Shown here piece by piece: positions 62,939-64,000 of a stretch of DNA of 64,000 nt. The stretch comes from Mesorhizobium sangaii. GTDB lineage: Bacteria; Pseudomonadota; Alphaproteobacteria; Rhizobiales; Rhizobiaceae. Made by a program: the position numbers and the translations under genes. Within the stretch, counting starts at the first letter, position 1; every line of letters starts with the position of its first letter. The notes beneath the pieces were generated by a model. The model was given only the letters and a program-made list of their open reading frames with translations. It was not told the DNA's origin and searched no databases. Where the stretch lies: contig NZ_JACHEF010000001.1 of assembly GCF_014207355.1 (NCBI RefSeq), positions 372,001 to 436,000 of the forward strand. Reading direction: 5' to 3'.

Positions 62939-64000
62939 TTGACTGATATCTTCGCGGAACAGGCGCTCCTCCCCAATGGCTGGCACAGCAATGTGCGGAT
63001 CACCTTGGCCAAGGGACGCATAGCCACTGTCGAACCAGGAGCCACCGCCGTGACCGGCGACGAACGCCACGCGATCCTGCTGCCCGGCATGCCCAATTTG
63101 CACAGCCATGCCTTCCAGCGCGGCATGGCCGGATTGGCCGAGCTTCGCGGGCCCTCCGCCGACAGTTTCTGGAGCTGGCGCGAAGTGATGTATCGCTTCG
63201 CGCTGTCGATGACGCCCGACCAGGTCGAGGCAGTTGCCGCGCAGCTCTATGTCGAGATGCTGGAGGCCGGCTTTTCACGCGTCGGCGAATTTCACTATCT
63301 GCATCACGACCGCGACGGACAACCCTATGCCAACCCTGCTGAGATGGCCGAACGCATCGCAGCGGCGGCCGGCGAAACCGGCATCGGCCTGACGCTGCTG
63401 CCGGTGTTCTACGCGCACTCTTCTTTCGGAGGTGCGGCGCCAAACGAAGGCCAACGGCGTTTCATCAACGATGTGAATCGCTTCTCCATGCTTGTTGAGA
63501 AAAGCCGGGAATGCGTTCGCGCTTTGAATCAAGCTGTTGTCGGCGTTGCCCCACACAGTTTGCGCGCCGCGACACCCGAGGAATTGACCGAGGTGGCCGC
63601 CATGGCGCCGGAGGGGCCGATCCACATCCATATTGCCGAGCAGGTGAAGGAAGTCGAGGATTGCCTTGCCTGGTCGGGCGCGCGGCCGGTTGAATTCCTG
63701 CTGGCCAACGCGAAAGTAGACCAACGCTGGTGCCTCATCCACGCCACGCACGTGACCGATGCGGAAACGGTCGGGATCGCGAAGAGCGGAGCGATCGCCG
63801 GCCTTTGTCCGATCACCGAGGCCAATCTTGGCGACGGCACTTTTGCAGCGCCGCTGTTCGGGGAGCATGGCGGCCGCTTCGGCGTCGGCTCCGATTCCAA
63901 TGTGCTGATCGGCCTGCCCGACGAGCTGCGGCAGCTCGAATATTCGCAGCGCCTTGCGCACCGCGCCCGCAATGTGCTGGCGGTGGCCGGCGGCTCGACC
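62939..64000 (+). CDS. hutF: Formimidoylglutamate deiminase HutF, 3'-truncated by window edge
   Basis: At least 353 codons, open to the right edge. No ATG fits; a TTG at 62939 follows GGAGAG by 6 nt, and the protein starts TDIFAEQALLPNGWHSNVRI, as HutF does. The metal-binding HxH lies in MPNLHSHAFQRGMAG; FHYLHHDRDG, VAPHSLRAATPEEL, HIHIAEQ and GVGSDSNVLI follow. HutF deiminates formimidoylglutamate to N-formylglutamate, the substrate of HutG, so the five-enzyme route is complete here. It is divergent from hutI. Confidence 0.92.
   Translation, partial: MTDIFAEQALLPNGWHSNVRITLAKGRIATVEPGATAVTGDERHAILLPGMPNLHSHAFQRGMAGLAELRGPSADSFWSWREVMYRFALSMTPDQVEAVAAQLYVEMLEAGFSRVGEFHYLHHDRDGQPYANPAEMAERIAAAAGETGIGLTLLPVFYAHSSFGGAAPNEGQRRFINDVNRFSMLVEKSRECVRALNQAVVGVAPHSLRAATPEELTEVAAMAPEGPIHIHIAEQVKEVEDCLAWSGARPVEFLLANAKVDQRWCLIHATHVTDAETVGIAKSGAIAGLCPITEANLGDGTFAAPLFGEHGGRFGVGSDSNVLIGLPDELRQLEYSQRLAHRARNVLAVAGGST

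Noticed and set aside
1..64000. CRISPR arrays, tRNA or rRNA genes, insertion sequences, prophage genes
   Set aside because: I looked for regular short repeats, cloverleaf-like blocks and transposase or integrase motifs and saw none; a covariance-model scan for tRNAs and ncRNAs was not possible here.

Overview
The window looks like a chromosomal segment of a Mesorhizobium-type alphaproteobacterium (Rhizobiales). The grounds are high G+C; an ndvA/ndvB pair for cyclic beta-1,2-glucan; a hut operon with hutF, hutG and hutD; an FrcBCA-type sugar importer with a single-domain ATPase; and two kinds of palindromic intergenic repeat of the sort common in that group. No rRNA, tRNA, CRISPR array or insertion sequence was seen.

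Layout. (1) 1-6131: a sugar/inositol-type catabolic island. A minus-strand ABC importer runs into a hydroxypyruvate-isomerase-like gene and a Gfo/Idh/MocA dehydrogenase that leaves the window. Divergent from it are a LacI regulator and an IolE-like dehydratase. (2) 6359-14122: an accessory redox cluster bounded by LysR and AraC regulators. It holds four short-chain dehydrogenases, a GlcG/HbpS gene with a frameshift, a secreted SnoaL-like protein, two small ABM-type proteins and a VOC protein. (3) 14347-17873: an AaeXAB-type efflux operon headed by an uncatalogued 48-residue membrane protein. (4) 18096-26442: an eight-gene acyl-CoA degradation operon. (5) 26595-34336: a cyclic-nucleotide-binding MscS channel, a FixJ-type regulator broken by a frameshift, a stand-alone receiver and a 1625-residue soluble histidine kinase with about eleven PAS domains. 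(6) 34526-39431: a DUF1127 protein, a TauE/SafE permease, an exported alpha/beta hydrolase, a Tat-exported epoxide hydrolase, an SDR and an ohr/osmC remnant. (7) 39951-45187: a deaminase, a TPR protein, D-lyxose isomerase, a D-threonine-aldolase-like enzyme and an isolated ccmC. (8) 45442-56321: ndvA and ndvB. (9) 56589-64000: hutD-hutU-DUF995-hutG-hutH-hutI, with hutF divergent.

The most interesting signal is a DNA motif of about 30 bp: a CCAAA flank, a near-palindromic core GTATYGNCGATAC, and a second box GTRCAAT. It occurs five times with strong conservation and once degenerate. Every copy is intergenic, and every copy is oriented toward the next gene, 55-155 nt ahead of its start codon. 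The copies precede the efflux operon, the acyl-CoA operon, the MscS channel, the DUF1127 gene, the alpha/beta hydrolase (degenerate) and the epoxide hydrolase. The copies surround the multi-PAS two-component system, so regions 3-6 look like one local regulon for sensing, exporting and oxidising some hydrophobic or epoxide-containing compound. The regulator assignment is inference.

Several genes carry frameshifts: GlcG/HbpS, the FixJ-type regulator, the ohr remnant and DUF995. Two are single-base losses in what would be two-base homopolymers and could be sequencing error. The FixJ lesion looks like a 7-nt deletion.
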